Shown here: one piece after another, positions 33,301 to 41,392 of the stretch | Layout of the letters: every line of letters starts with the position of its first letter | How positions within the stretch are numbered: the stretch's first letter is position 1 | Assembly (NCBI GenBank): GCA_016290325.1 | Contig: JAEETL010000023.1 | Coordinates: forward strand, 1 to 42,455 | Length of the DNA: 42,455 nt | DNA from: Muribaculaceae bacterium | GTDB taxonomy: Bacteria > Bacteroidota > Bacteroidia > Bacteroidales > Muribaculaceae | Reading direction: 5' to 3' | Translations under genes and position numbers: made by a program | Notes under the pieces: generated by a model | The model's database searches: none | Told to the model about the DNA's origin: nothing | The model's input: only the letters and a program-made list of their open reading frames with translations

Positions 33301-33457
33301 CCGCATAGGAGGTCATCACCATGATGGTGTTGGTCTCCACATCGGGGAACAGGTCAATAGGCAGGCTGCGGAGCGAGAACAGACCCAGCACAATCAGCGC
33401 CACGAACACAAGGATCGTGGTCACTGGTCGTTTAACTGAACTGGAATATAAACTCAT
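30335..33457 (-). CDS. RND-family multidrug efflux pump (inner-membrane HAE1/AcrB-type)
   Basis: The product has 1040 residues, the expected full length. The N-terminal helix (RPVTTILVFVALIVLGLFSL) is followed by a periplasmic loop with RPLENALNSVEHLKHITSNS, then the TM2-6 bundle with the proton-relay pair in AIGMVVDDAIVVLEN. The second half repeats this with GIVVKNGIVLIDYIN and SLTTILGMVPMA. The pump uses proton antiport to export hydrophobic or amphiphilic compounds through a tripartite complex with the adaptor and TolC-like channel encoded just upstream. The adaptor gene stop lies 14 nt before this start. Substrates cannot be told from sequence. A 14-bp tandem duplication covers its stop. 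Confidence 0.95.
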   Translation of the reverse strand: MSLYSSSVKRPVTTILVFVALIVLGLFSLRSLPIDLFPDVETNTIMVMTSYAGTSASDIEQNVTRPLENALNSVEHLKHITSNSRENISIVTLEFEFGYNIETLTNDVRDKLDMVSSMLPDDANTPIIFKFSSDMIPIVLLSVQASQSMPGLYKILDENVANPLARVDGVGSVSIAGAPKREIHIYLDPLRMEAYNLSVETVAALVGAENRNIPGGTFDIGNETYPLRVQGEFSDPQQMGAMVVGMSPSGGVVHLRDVARIDDSLEERAQESYNNGQKGAMIIVQKQSGANSVQISEKIANELPKIQKNLPSDIKLGYIVDTSDNIRSTIASLVETVLFALLFVGIVVFVFLGRWRATVIVLVTIPISLIASFIYLYVTGNSLNIVSLSALSIAIGMVVDDAIVVLENVTTHIERGSAPMQAAVNGTNEVALSVMASTLTLIAVFFPLTLVKGMTGVLFKQLGWMVTIMMVLSLICALMLTPMLCSRLLRLNVGDTKIFQKVYGPILKVLDKIDDFYAKVLDKCVAHRWITTATALGVFIASMFLMKFVGTEFFPTNDNGRLGVTLELPIGSRVDLAKDVSQRLYKEWTKKYPEIQSFNYTVGQASSDNTFASMQSNGSHIISMNIMLSKANERKRGITEIAGMMREDLKQYPELKRSLVNVGGGRGGGMSGQNTVDYEIYGYDFTKTDSVAQRLKRILEKVPGAADINISRSDYQPEYHVDFDREKLALYGLNLSTAATALRNRINGTTASYFREDGMEYDIKVMYDPEHRRSISDIENIMLYNAMGTGVRLKEVGTVTEQFYPPTIERKDRERIITVSTVIQDRPMSEVIAEAQPLIDKMDKPGDVMIQLSGSFEDQQDSFGDLGTLGLLIILLVYIVMAGQFESFTYPAIIMTSIMFAFSGIVLILLLTHTNLNVMSMIGGIMLIGIVVKNGIVLIDYINLNRERGMSIRRAVINGGHSRLRPVLMTSLTTILGMVPMAVGTGVGSEMWRPMGTAVIGGLAMSTLMTLLFVPTMYTIFALTGIRRNRKKMAKEHAAK

Positions 33458-33471
33458 AGCCGTTGGATGTG

Positions 33472-34485
33472 TTATTTCTTGAGTTGGACTTTAGCTCCGT
33501 CGGTTAGGCGGGATGCACCGGCAATTACCACTTGGCTACCAGCGGTGAGTCCGCCCTTGATCTCGTAGCGGTCTTCCAGTCGCTGGCCCAGCTCGACCTC
33601 GCGCAGCTCGACCTCACCACCCTGGTAAACCCACACGTAACGCACGCCCGAGCCCACCTGCTTCTGAACAGCACGGTCAGGGACAACGACACTGTGTGTG
33701 GTGCCATAGTTGAAGCCTACACGGGCGAACATGCCGGTGCGCACCTTGTCGCTGCGGTTGGTGATGGCCACTTCCACTGCAAATGTGCGGCTAGTGGGAT
33801 CAACGGTAGGATGAATCAGATAAACCTGGCCTTGGAAAACCTCGTCACCATAGGTGTCAAAAGTCACCTTCACGGGCATGCCACGTTTAACCTTGGGATA
33901 CTCGCTCTCGTTCACGTTGACGATAACCTTGAGGGGGTTCTGCTGCTCGATTGTCAGCACGGGAAGTCCTGCGGGCAGGTCACCGGCGTCATAGTTCTTG
34001 GCAGTAACCACACCGCTCACGGGCGAGGTGAGCACGGTGTTTTCCTGCATGGTGCGGATAGCACGTGCCGTGGCATCATATTGTGCCTGCAACTGATCCA
34101 CAGCCTGCTGTGTGCCTCCACCGATCTTAACCAGTTCGCGTGCACGGTCCAGTTCGCGCTTCAGGTTAGCGAGCGAAATCTGCTGCTGGGCGATGTTCAC
34201 GTCGTCAAGGATGACCAGGCGCTGGCCACGAGCCACGCGCGAACCCACATCAACGAGGATGCGCTTGATGCGCGCACCGCTGTTTGACGAGATGTTGTTG
34301 GTCTTGAACGCTTCAACGGTACCGGTGTATTCACTCATTTGCGGTACGGCCTGCTCACCGATGGTGACTACCTCGACGATGGGCAGTTCTTCCTTCGGGG
34401 CGGCTGCCTTTTTCTCGTCTTTGCTGGAACATGATGCCAGTGCCAGTACAAGCATCACAGCTGCTAAAAGTTTCTTTGTCTTCAT
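33472..34485 (-). CDS. RND efflux periplasmic adaptor (membrane-fusion) lipoprotein
   Basis: The product has 337 residues. A lipoprotein signal with lipobox LASC puts the lipidated Cys at residue 19. The barrel-sandwich/lipoyl halves (VPQMSEYTGTVEAF, GARIKRILVDVGSRVARGQRLVILDD) flank a short alpha-hairpin, with beta-barrel elements (NPLKVIVNVNESEYPKVKRG, GMFARVGF) behind. It bridges the inner-membrane pump and outer-membrane channel. It sits between the TolC-like gene and the pump gene in the same operon, 46 and 14 nt from them. Confidence 0.94.
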   Translation of the reverse strand: MKTKKLLAAVMLVLALASCSSKDEKKAAAPKEELPIVEVVTIGEQAVPQMSEYTGTVEAFKTNNISSNSGARIKRILVDVGSRVARGQRLVILDDVNIAQQQISLANLKRELDRARELVKIGGGTQQAVDQLQAQYDATARAIRTMQENTVLTSPVSGVVTAKNYDAGDLPAGLPVLTIEQQNPLKVIVNVNESEYPKVKRGMPVKVTFDTYGDEVFQGQVYLIHPTVDPTSRTFAVEVAITNRSDKVRTGMFARVGFNYGTTHSVVVPDRAVQKQVGSGVRYVWVYQGGEVELREVELGQRLEDRYEIKGGLTAGSQVVIAGASRLTDGAKVQLKK

Positions 34486-34531
34486 TTTGTTTGATTATGT
34501 AGTTTGTTGTTGTTTTCTTTCTTCAAGGACA

Positions 34532-35869
34532 TTATCTCACGTGAGGGGTATTACCCAGCACATACTCCAGGTCGCTCTCGGCTACCAGGTAGTTGTAAAT
34601 AGCCTGATAGTAAGCCAGGCGGGCTGCCATCAGGGCGTCCTCGGTGTCGCGCAGCTGGATGAACGAGGCGGCGCCGATCTTGAAGCTCTTCTGCATGATG
34701 TCATTGGCCTTCTGTGCCATGGTCACGCCTGCTTCGTTGCTCTCAATCTGCTTGATGTTCTTGGCAATGGTATTGTTCTGGGTGGCTACCTGCATGTGCA
34801 GACCGCGTTCCAGATTCTCGCGCTGCCACTTCATCTCCTCAACGGCGATTTCGGCTTGTTTCTGCTTGTAATAGCGCTGTCCACCCTGGAAGATGGGGAA
34901 GGCGAGTGTCAAGCCAACGTTTGACGCGCGGCTCCAGCGCAGTCCGGTAAAGGGGCTGCCATTATTCATCGAGTGCCACATGACGCTGGCACTTCCTGTT
35001 AGGGTGGGGTACCATGCCATCTTCTGCACATCGAGTACTTTCTTCAGGTAGTCGGTTTGCAAGTCCAGCGCCTTGAGGCTGGTGTTGTTGGTCAGCGCTG
35101 TGTCGGCGCCCAGGGTGTTGCTCAATGCGCGAGCATACATCTCGCCCCTGAAGTCATCTAATTGCTGGCTCGGAGCAATCTCGGTGCGCACATCCATGCC
35201 CATGAGCACCTTGAGCTGGAGCAGCAGGGCGTCGATGGAGTTCTCGGCTTCAAGAATCGAAGGCTCAAGGTTGGTCACAGCGACATTGGCGCGTAACACG
35301 TCATATTCCGATGCTGCACCCAATTCATACTTCTTCTGAAAGATGTCGGCATTCAACTTGGCGGTAGCATGGTTTTCCTCAATCACGCGTTTGCTGTCCA
35401 TGGCGAGCAGCAGCGCATAGTAGGCCTTTTCCACCTGGTTGACCAGTGATAACTTGTTGGCGCGGGCCGATTCCAAATTCTGGAGAATCTGGTTCTCGCT
35501 CAACTTGATAGATTTCCACAACTGAGGCACGATCAGGGGAATAGACGCCTGGAGACCTGCAGCGTGGGTGTTGTCGCTACCCATCTTGATGGCCATGGTG
35601 CCGGCTTCGGTGTCCATGTACATCGTCTGCAACGACAGGTTGCGCTGGTACTGGCCTGCAAGGTTAATGGAGGGGAACAACTGGCCTAGAGTCTCCTTGC
35701 GGCTGTAGTCCACGCGGGTGATTTCCATCTCCTGCACCTTGATGGTGGGATTCTCGTTCAGGGCAATGCGTATGCAATCATCGAGCGAGAGCGACAGCTG
35801 AGCATGACCGCTCACGGCATTGCCGAGTAGCATTAATAAAATAATGTAAAAATACTTCTTGTTGAACAT
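34532..35869 (-). CDS. TolC-like outer-membrane efflux channel
   Basis: The product has 445 residues from the ATG at 35869, which starts a signal peptide (MFNKKYFYIILLMLLGNAVSGHA). The frame extends upstream but overlaps the regulator gene's 3' end. The two-fold repeated OEP pattern is visible: LSLDDCIRIALNENPTIKVQEMEI in the first half and ALDLQTDYLKKVLDVQKMAWYPTL in the second, with long alpha-helical stretches and an LTLAFPIFQGGQRY strand. It forms the trimeric exit duct for the pump. The regulator gene stop is 13 nt upstream, so tetR and the pump genes form one transcript. Confidence 0.93.
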   Translation of the reverse strand: MFNKKYFYIILLMLLGNAVSGHAQLSLSLDDCIRIALNENPTIKVQEMEITRVDYSRKETLGQLFPSINLAGQYQRNLSLQTMYMDTEAGTMAIKMGSDNTHAAGLQASIPLIVPQLWKSIKLSENQILQNLESARANKLSLVNQVEKAYYALLLAMDSKRVIEENHATAKLNADIFQKKYELGAASEYDVLRANVAVTNLEPSILEAENSIDALLLQLKVLMGMDVRTEIAPSQQLDDFRGEMYARALSNTLGADTALTNNTSLKALDLQTDYLKKVLDVQKMAWYPTLTGSASVMWHSMNNGSPFTGLRWSRASNVGLTLAFPIFQGGQRYYKQKQAEIAVEEMKWQRENLERGLHMQVATQNNTIAKNIKQIESNEAGVTMAQKANDIMQKSFKIGAASFIQLRDTEDALMAARLAYYQAIYNYLVAESDLEYVLGNTPHVR

Positions 35870-35882
35870 TGTATAGGTCGTT

Positions 35883-36497
35883 TTATTGATTTTCGGGTTG
35901 ATTTTTCTCAAGGTACTCAATCATCTCGATACCCTTGATTGTTGCCACACCACGCAGGAAGCTGATGAAGACGTGGTCAAACATGTCATCGCTCTTGAAA
36001 CCATACTGAGCGAAATGGTTGTTCTCATGCAACTCCCTCATTGAGGCCACAAACAGGTAGGCCGCAATCTCAGGATTGATGCGCTTGATGACCAGACCCT
36101 CGTCTTGGGCCTTGCGCAACACGCTTGAAAGGCCGTCAACGGTCACTTTCTCATTTCCCATGTGCTGGTTGAAGATGTCGGGATACAACCGCTTGATGTC
36201 GTTGATGAAAGCTACCGAAGTGTTAGCATACATCTTGCGCGCGCGCTGATAGACGCGGTACATCGCTTCAAAGCAGTTGCTGGATGTCTCAAAGATTTCC
36301 TTGATCTCGGTATTCTTGGCTTTGTGCTGACGGCTGACACACTCTTCAATCAGTGTCCTCTTGTCAGGGAAAGTCTCATAGAGTGTGCGCTTGGAGATGC
36401 CACATGCACGCGCCACGTCGTCCATCGTCATCGATGAGGGGCCCGCGCTCATGAGCATCTGGCTGCATTCTGTCAAAATGCGTTCCTTAATATCCAT
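35883..36497 (-). CDS. TetR-family transcriptional regulator of the efflux operon
   Basis: The product has 204 residues. The N-terminal helix-turn-helix (about residues 20-55) contains MTMDDVARACGISKRTLYETFPDKRTLIEECV; the rest is a helical ligand-binding domain typical of TetR dimers. It is the first gene of the efflux operon and follows an excellent promoter overlapped by a perfect 11-bp inverted repeat. The arrangement fits a repressor that controls its own operon and is released by a drug or toxic compound. The ligand is unknown. Confidence 0.93.
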   Translation of the reverse strand: MDIKERILTECSQMLMSAGPSSMTMDDVARACGISKRTLYETFPDKRTLIEECVSRQHKAKNTEIKEIFETSSNCFEAMYRVYQRARKMYANTSVAFINDIKRLYPDIFNQHMGNEKVTVDGLSSVLRKAQDEGLVIKRINPEIAAYLFVASMRELHENNHFAQYGFKSDDMFDHVFISFLRGVATIKGIEMIEYLEKNQPENQ

Positions 36498-36537
36498 GAT
36501 ATGTGCTTAGTTGTTTACTTTCTCTCTTTTGAGGGTG

Positions 36538-36568
36538 CAAAATTAGAGAAAACTTTTAAAACCCCAAA
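36538..36568 (-). promoter_or_regulatory. Promoter of the tetR-efflux operon
   Basis: On the minus strand, TTTG (36568-36565), a 19-bp spacer and TAATTTTG (36545-36538) match the Bacteroidetes -33/-7 consensus. Transcription would begin about 35 nt before the regulator's ATG. Confidence 0.8.
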
Positions 36569-36576
36569 AGTTTTCT
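36547..36576. promoter_or_regulatory. Perfect inverted repeat, likely TetR operator
   Basis: AGAAAACTTTT (36547-36557) and AAAAGTTTTCT (36566-36576) are exact reverse complements separated by 8 bp. The element covers the -33 box and most of the promoter spacer, so binding there would block RNA polymerase. The 30-bp dyad is a plausible size for a TetR-family operator. Confidence 0.7.
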
Positions 36577-36625
36577 TGGTTTTTCATGCATGTGTTCTAA
36601 GATTTTATATTTCTATAACAATAAT

Positions 36626-36655
36626 GAGGGTGGCGCCACTGTTGACACCACCCTC
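36626..36655 (-). terminator. Terminator hairpin after the large C10 peptidase
   Basis: On the minus strand, GAGGGTGGTG (36655-36646) pairs with CGCCACCCTC (36635-36626), with one wobble, around a 10-nt loop. It is followed by a T-rich stretch, 36 nt past the stop. Confidence 0.7.
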
Positions 36656-36690
36656 ACGATTAGTGAAGTATTTCAGTGTATACTAATACT

Positions 36691-39600
36691 TTAACGCATT
36701 ACCTTGCTGCTCTTCACAGCGCCGCTCTTGTAGCGGGTTACCACGATGTTGATGCCGTCCCAAGGCTCCTTGCTCTGGACACCAGACATGTTGTAATAGG
36801 TAATCGACTCAATCTCGTCATCTTCGGCTGCAATCGAGTTGATGGCGGTATTGTTACCCATGTTCACGGTTACGAGCGTTACCTCCTGGGTGTTGCTGGT
36901 AGCGGTGGTGCCGTCAACATAGTTGGCAACGAGATAGAGGCTGTAGGTGCCGCCCTCAACCAGGTTGCTCAAGGTGATACCGGTGCTGCTAGCGTCAATA
37001 TCGGTGATGACAAAGTTGGTGTTGTCACCGGTTGCCGTAGCGTTGAGGTTCATCGTGCCGGCATAGATGGCGATATAAGCCATATCAGGCGAGTAGCTGC
37101 TGTCGGTCGAGTAGATGGTGATCTTGTCACCAGCGCTTGCGGTCACAGTCCAGGTTTGGGTTCCACCCTGGCTGAAGCTATAAGTTACCGCCGAGGTCTT
37201 GGCCGACTTCACGGTGATGGTACCGGTGCCATAGCTGCTGTTGGCAGTAGTGATCTGAACGGTGAAGGTAGCGTTGGTGTAACCCGAGGGAACAGTGAAT
37301 GTGATGTTGCCATAGCTGGTTGACCACCATGAGGACGAATTCTTGGTGTAGATAGCGTTGTTACCGGCCTTCACATTGCTGCCACCCCACGGCGAAGTCA
37401 GCGTGATGCTGGCATAGCTGCCGGGATAGTTGCTGCCGTCAAGGCTGCCAAGCAGGGTCGATGCGGGCTCATCACCACCCTCGGGCTGTGCGGTCAGTGT
37501 GCCATACAGTGAGTAGCTCGATACGCTCGAGGCATCTACATCGTGAGTCCAGCTAGCGGTCAAGCTGGTGCTTGAAACTACAGTGGGTGCATTCAGCACG
37601 GGATTAGCCTTATCGAGGGTAGCATTACCAGTGATGGAAACGGTCTTGCTGGTTGCACCCGAGCTGGCTACGGTGACAGTTGCGGTCTGTGTGCCATAAG
37701 CCGTGGGCTTGTAGGTTACGGTCACGTTCACGCCATTAGCGGCATTGGCAGCAGTAATGGTGGTCGGTGAAATGCTGAAGACGCTAGCACCGCTCAGGCT
37801 GAGCGTTACATTGCCGGTGAGGTCAGCACCAGTTACCTTGAAAGTTGCGGTAGCTGTTCCGTTAACCTTTGCGCTCATATTGAGGCTGGTGGGAGTTACC
37901 GTCAGGGTGGGAGTAGCGGCGGGTGACTCCTCGCTGAGGGTAACACTCTGGACATTACTCCAAGCGCTCGAGGTGCCATCGGTATAGAGGGCTTTCACCT
38001 TATAATTATAGGTAGCGCCGGCAGTCAGGTTGCTAACGGTGTAATACTTGTTGGTGATGCCGGTGATGGTGCGACTGGTAGCATCGCCGGTCTCGCTGGC
38101 ATTGAGCGTGGTGTTGCCGGCAAATACTTGAATCAGCGACATGTCGGGCGAATAGCTGGCATCTGTCGTGGTCAGGGTGATCTTTTCACCGGCGCTGCCG
38201 GTCACTAACCAAGTGTAGGTCTCACCCTTGCTGAAGGTGTGACCCACGGCCGAGGTCTTGGCTGACTTCACGGTGACGTTACCTGTGCCATAGGTGCCTG
38301 ATACGGTGGTGATCTTCACGCTGAAGGTAGCATTGCTGTAGCCCGAGGGGATGGTGAAGGTGATATTACCGCTCTTGGTGAAGTAAACGGCGTTGTTACC
38401 ACCCTTCACGTTGGTACCGCCCCAAGGAGCGCTCAGCGTGATGCTCTTGTAGCTGCCAGTGTAGTTGCTACCGTTGATGGTGCCCAGCAGGGTCGTTGTG
38501 GTCGGGGTTGAACTGCCCTGTTTGTCCACTTGCAGGGTATAGCTGGACACGTTGGAACTGGTCGTTTGGTCGGTCCAGTCGGCGCGGAAGCTTGAGCTTG
38601 TGATATAGTTGCTATTAGCGGCGCTCATCACGGGAGTGTAGGTCGTGAGGGCTGCAGCGCTTGCAGTACCACTCAAGGAAACGGTCTTGCTCGTTGCTCC
38701 GCTGCTGGCAATGGTGATGCTGCCGGTCTGGGTGCCTGCTGCCGTGGGCTTGTAGGTCACGGTAACGGTGGCACCGCTAGCTGCTGCGCTGGCACTGATG
38801 GTGGTGGGAGAAATGGTGTAAACGCCATTAGCGTCAGTCTTGGTCAAGGTCACATTGCCGGTCAGGTTGCTACCGGTAACGGTAAAGGTCTTGCTTATGG
38901 TCTCGCCAGCAGTTGCGCTGAATGACAGCGACGAGGGGCTAACGCTCAGCGTCGGAGTTGCGCTGCTGCCACTAGGCGGCTGGATACCGATAACCATCTG
39001 CTGGTATACGTTGAAATTATAGCTGCTGTAGCCGAAGGAGTTCAGTGAGCACCAGGCGTTACCGTCGCCGCTCCAACCGAAGTTGATGTGGTACTTGTTG
39101 GTGCTGCCGTTATAACCGTCAACGTTGAAGGCGTGGCCTCCAGCATTGGAACTAACGGCGCAGAAGACGATGGGACGGCCAGCGGCCATCTCAGCTTGAA
39201 TCAAAGCAGCCCACTGTGAGTCTGTGTAGAGGGTCGAGCCTCCACTGTAGGCACTGGTCTTCTTCACGAAGCGAGTGGTGCTGGAATCATAACCGAAGAA
39301 GGTGAAGGCGTCGCGGATGTTGCAAACACTGTCAACGCTTACGCCGCTACCACCTGCAGAGCTCGTACCGTAGCCCATGCGCTCGGCCTGGCCCACATAG
39401 TGCATCAGCGTGGCGACAGCATTACCCTGGGCGGTCGTGTAACCGCTGGTGTAGCTGTCGAGCATGTTAGCCCAGTCAAACGTTGTCGAGGGCAGCGCCG
39501 AGTGGGTGTAGCTCTTTGAACTATAGCTTGAAACGCTGATGGTCGACTTGTAGCCGGGAACAACGGGAGTGGCGGCGGTGGGATACTTCCAGAAGTAGAA

Positions 39601-40146
39601 TACCATCGAGGCACTCGTTGCGGGGCAACCGGTCAAGCACTGGTAGCTACCGAACTTACACTGGTTATAATAAGGTGCCTCCTGGTCCCAGTTGCAGGTC
39701 AGCAGAGGGCCATAGGTGGTGGCATTAAATGACGGATTAGGAGCCTCTACGCTCGTGGGTTGCAGTCCCGGGTGCTCCTGCAGGAACATGATCTGGTCCT
39801 TGTACTGTCCGAGCATGTCTTGCATGCCCAACGGCAGGTTGTTGATGTCTTTAAGAGGACGGTCACCCACCATGAGGATTTGATCGGCGCGGTCGTCACC
39901 GGCGACTACAATAAATGTTGTGGAGGTGTTGTAAATGTAATAGACAGGCGTGTTGATTTTTGCAGAACCCATCTCGGCCTTGAGCAGCACAGGCTGAGTT
40001 GCTGCAGGAGCCATAATTTGACCTGCATAAAGCTCATTGGTGAGAAAACTTTGTGCAATCTTCTTGGCTGTGACCTGGTCAACAGGTGCAGCCGATAATG
40101 ACATCGCCATGATAGCGGCAGTCAAGAAAAACAGAATTTTTTTCAT
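36691..40146 (-). CDS. Large C10 cysteine peptidase with duplicated beta modules and sorting-like tail
   Basis: The product has 1151 residues: signal peptide (about 1-19), Spi-like prodomain, and C10 domain with predicted Cys174 (GCPATS), His338 (GGHAFNVDG) and Asn355 in NFGW, where the usual NWGW has Phe. After it come two copies of a block made of an ASPM/Hydin-like module (VTGSNLTGNVTL..., VTGADLTGNVTL...) and an FN3-like domain with a large insert (SYKSITLSAPWGGTNV and SYASITLTSPWGGSNV mark the two inserts). The final 50 or so residues (YYNMSGVQS, IVVTRYKSG, KVMR) match the tail of the protein at 1432-2718, not a dockerin. It belongs to the same peptidase family as the array but is probably fixed to the cell by a different route. 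It is transcribed alone. Confidence 0.93.
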   Translation of the reverse strand: MKKILFFLTAAIMAMSLSAAPVDQVTAKKIAQSFLTNELYAGQIMAPAATQPVLLKAEMGSAKINTPVYYIYNTSTTFIVVAGDDRADQILMVGDRPLKDINNLPLGMQDMLGQYKDQIMFLQEHPGLQPTSVEAPNPSFNATTYGPLLTCNWDQEAPYYNQCKFGSYQCLTGCPATSASMVFYFWKYPTAATPVVPGYKSTISVSSYSSKSYTHSALPSTTFDWANMLDSYTSGYTTAQGNAVATLMHYVGQAERMGYGTSSAGGSGVSVDSVCNIRDAFTFFGYDSSTTRFVKKTSAYSGGSTLYTDSQWAALIQAEMAAGRPIVFCAVSSNAGGHAFNVDGYNGSTNKYHINFGWSGDGNAWCSLNSFGYSSYNFNVYQQMVIGIQPPSGSSATPTLSVSPSSLSFSATAGETISKTFTVTGSNLTGNVTLTKTDANGVYTISPTTISASAAASGATVTVTYKPTAAGTQTGSITIASSGATSKTVSLSGTASAAALTTYTPVMSAANSNYITSSSFRADWTDQTTSSNVSSYTLQVDKQGSSTPTTTTLLGTINGSNYTGSYKSITLSAPWGGTNVKGGNNAVYFTKSGNITFTIPSGYSNATFSVKITTVSGTYGTGNVTVKSAKTSAVGHTFSKGETYTWLVTGSAGEKITLTTTDASYSPDMSLIQVFAGNTTLNASETGDATSRTITGITNKYYTVSNLTAGATYNYKVKALYTDGTSSAWSNVQSVTLSEESPAATPTLTVTPTSLNMSAKVNGTATATFKVTGADLTGNVTLSLSGASVFSISPTTITAANAANGVNVTVTYKPTAYGTQTATVTVASSGATSKTVSITGNATLDKANPVLNAPTVVSSTSLTASWTHDVDASSVSSYSLYGTLTAQPEGGDEPASTLLGSLDGSNYPGSYASITLTSPWGGSNVKAGNNAIYTKNSSSWWSTSYGNITFTVPSGYTNATFTVQITTANSSYGTGTITVKSAKTSAVTYSFSQGGTQTWTVTASAGDKITIYSTDSSYSPDMAYIAIYAGTMNLNATATGDNTNFVITDIDASSTGITLSNLVEGGTYSLYLVANYVDGTTATSNTQEVTLVTVNMGNNTAINSIAAEDDEIESITYYNMSGVQSKEPWDGINIVVTRYKSGAVKSSKVMR

Positions 40147-40228
40147 AAGCTGTAATGATTAACTGATAATTAATTAAGGTTATAATAATTATTTGATTAA
40201 ACAAGGTAATTTGCTACTAAGAACGCGC

Positions 40229-40260
40229 CAAAGGTAGTAACGATTTTTAAAACAAACAAG
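40229..40260 (-). promoter_or_regulatory. Promoter of the large C10 peptidase
   Basis: On the minus strand, CTTG (40260-40257), a 20-bp spacer and TACCTTTG (40236-40229). The leader before the ATG at 40146 is about 75 nt. Confidence 0.75.
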
Positions 40261-40375
40261 TTTTTTAGTAATAATTTTTTTGATTTGGCATTTGTCCGTC
40301 TTTATGATTGTCGCTTATTGGCCTGTAATGCTATAAAAATCTCAAAAATGTTTTTTCCCTTTAGATGCACCTTTT

Positions 40376-40406
40376 TTTGTGGTTATGGTTATTTTGATTA
40401 CTTTTG
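40376..40406 (+). promoter_or_regulatory. Promoter of the DUF2461 gene
   Basis: TTTG (40376-40379), a 19-bp spacer and TACTTTTG (40399-40406) match the consensus boxes, 26 nt before the ATG at 40433. Confidence 0.7.
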
Positions 40407-40432
40407 TGAATAGCAAATAAATTGTCACGACT

Positions 40433-41098
40433 ATGAAATCTGCTAGTAATATGCACGAGATATTGGCATTCCTGCGCCAACTCGCTATCAACAACGACCG
40501 CACGTGGTTCAAGTCTCACAAGGATCAATATGATGCCCTGCGATCAGCGTGGGAACAGGACATGGGACGCCTCATCGCCCTGGTGTCAGAGTTTGACCCC
40601 CAAGCTAGAGGGCTTTCAATCAAGGACAGCGTCTATCGCATCTACCGCGACATCCGTTTCTCCCATGATAAGCGCCCCTACAAGGATTATTTCTCGGGCG
40701 TCATTGGCAAGGGCGGGCGCCACACGGTTCAGTCGTGCTATTATGCCCACTTCGGTGTTCAGGAACTGATGTTGTGTGGCGGCATCTGGTGGCCCGAGAA
40801 ATCTATTCTGGATCAGCTACGGGGACTCATTGATGCTGAACCCGAGGAGTTCCTCGCTATCGTCAACCATCCTGATATCACTTCGCGCTACCAGTGGATG
40901 TCCCAGTCACTAAAAACGATGCCTAAAGGCTTCCCTAAGGATCATCCGCTGGCCCAATACCTGAAAATGAAGGAATACTTGCTGGTCATTCACCTAGATG
41001 AGAGTTACTTTGACTGCGAGGACTGGGTGGAGCGCGCCGCCGCCGACTTACAACCTCTCAAACCATTGCACGATTTCCTTAATTATGTGTTTGAATAA
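40433..41098 (+). CDS. DUF2461 family protein
   Basis: The product has 221 residues. The family signature is clear: NNDRTWFKSHKDQY near the N-terminus, then KDSVYRIYRDIRFSHDKRPYKDYFS and an H-T-V-Q-S-CYYAHFG region. An internal Met at codon 7 is an alternative start. The family is widespread in Bacteroidetes and other bacteria, is probably cytoplasmic, and has no established biochemical role. It is transcribed singly between the large peptidase (divergent) and the pyrophosphatase gene. Confidence 0.88.
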   Translation: MKSASNMHEILAFLRQLAINNDRTWFKSHKDQYDALRSAWEQDMGRLIALVSEFDPQARGLSIKDSVYRIYRDIRFSHDKRPYKDYFSGVIGKGGRHTVQSCYYAHFGVQELMLCGGIWWPEKSILDQLRGLIDAEPEEFLAIVNHPDITSRYQWMSQSLKTMPKGFPKDHPLAQYLKMKEYLLVIHLDESYFDCEDWVERAAADLQPLKPLHDFLNYVFE

Positions 41099-41169
41099 CG
41101 GCCCGCAAGGTTATAGATTGTAATTTGGGAATTTGCCACTATTTTGGCAAAAGAGTCGCCATTTTGTCA

Positions 41170-41218
41170 GCCAAAAACGATAAAATCCAAATTTTTTGCC
41201 ATCGTTTTGGCCTTTTTT
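41170..41218 (+). terminator. Terminator after the DUF2461 gene
   Basis: GCCAAAAACGAT (41170-41181) pairs with ATCGTTTTGGC (41201-41211), one base bulged, followed by TTTTTT. A second small stem, TTTGCC/GGCAAA, lies about 20-35 nt upstream. Confidence 0.65.
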
Positions 41219-41295
41219 GCGTCGGTAAACAATTATTTTTTGTCGTGATGGTGTTAATTTCTCAATAAAATGCGCCCTATTAGAAAAAATGGTAG

Positions 41296-41303
41296 TATCT
41301 TTG
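41296..41303 (+). promoter_or_regulatory. -7 box of the membrane pyrophosphatase gene
   Basis: TATCTTTG matches TAnnTTTG about 90 nt before the ATG. I see no good -33 box at the expected distance. Confidence 0.5.
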
Positions 41304-41392
41304 CGCCCGATTTTAGGGGTGTTATCTTCTGAAATCCTCATGAAAACCAGTAATTAATAATTTTCAACATAAAACAGTAATATTAAAACATC

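Noticed and set aside
41111..41341. Minus-strand frame of 76 codons before the pyrophosphatase gene
   Set aside because: It covers the DUF2461 terminator and the -7 box of hppA, and its composition (Lys/Phe/Arg-rich) reflects A/T-rich intergenic DNA.
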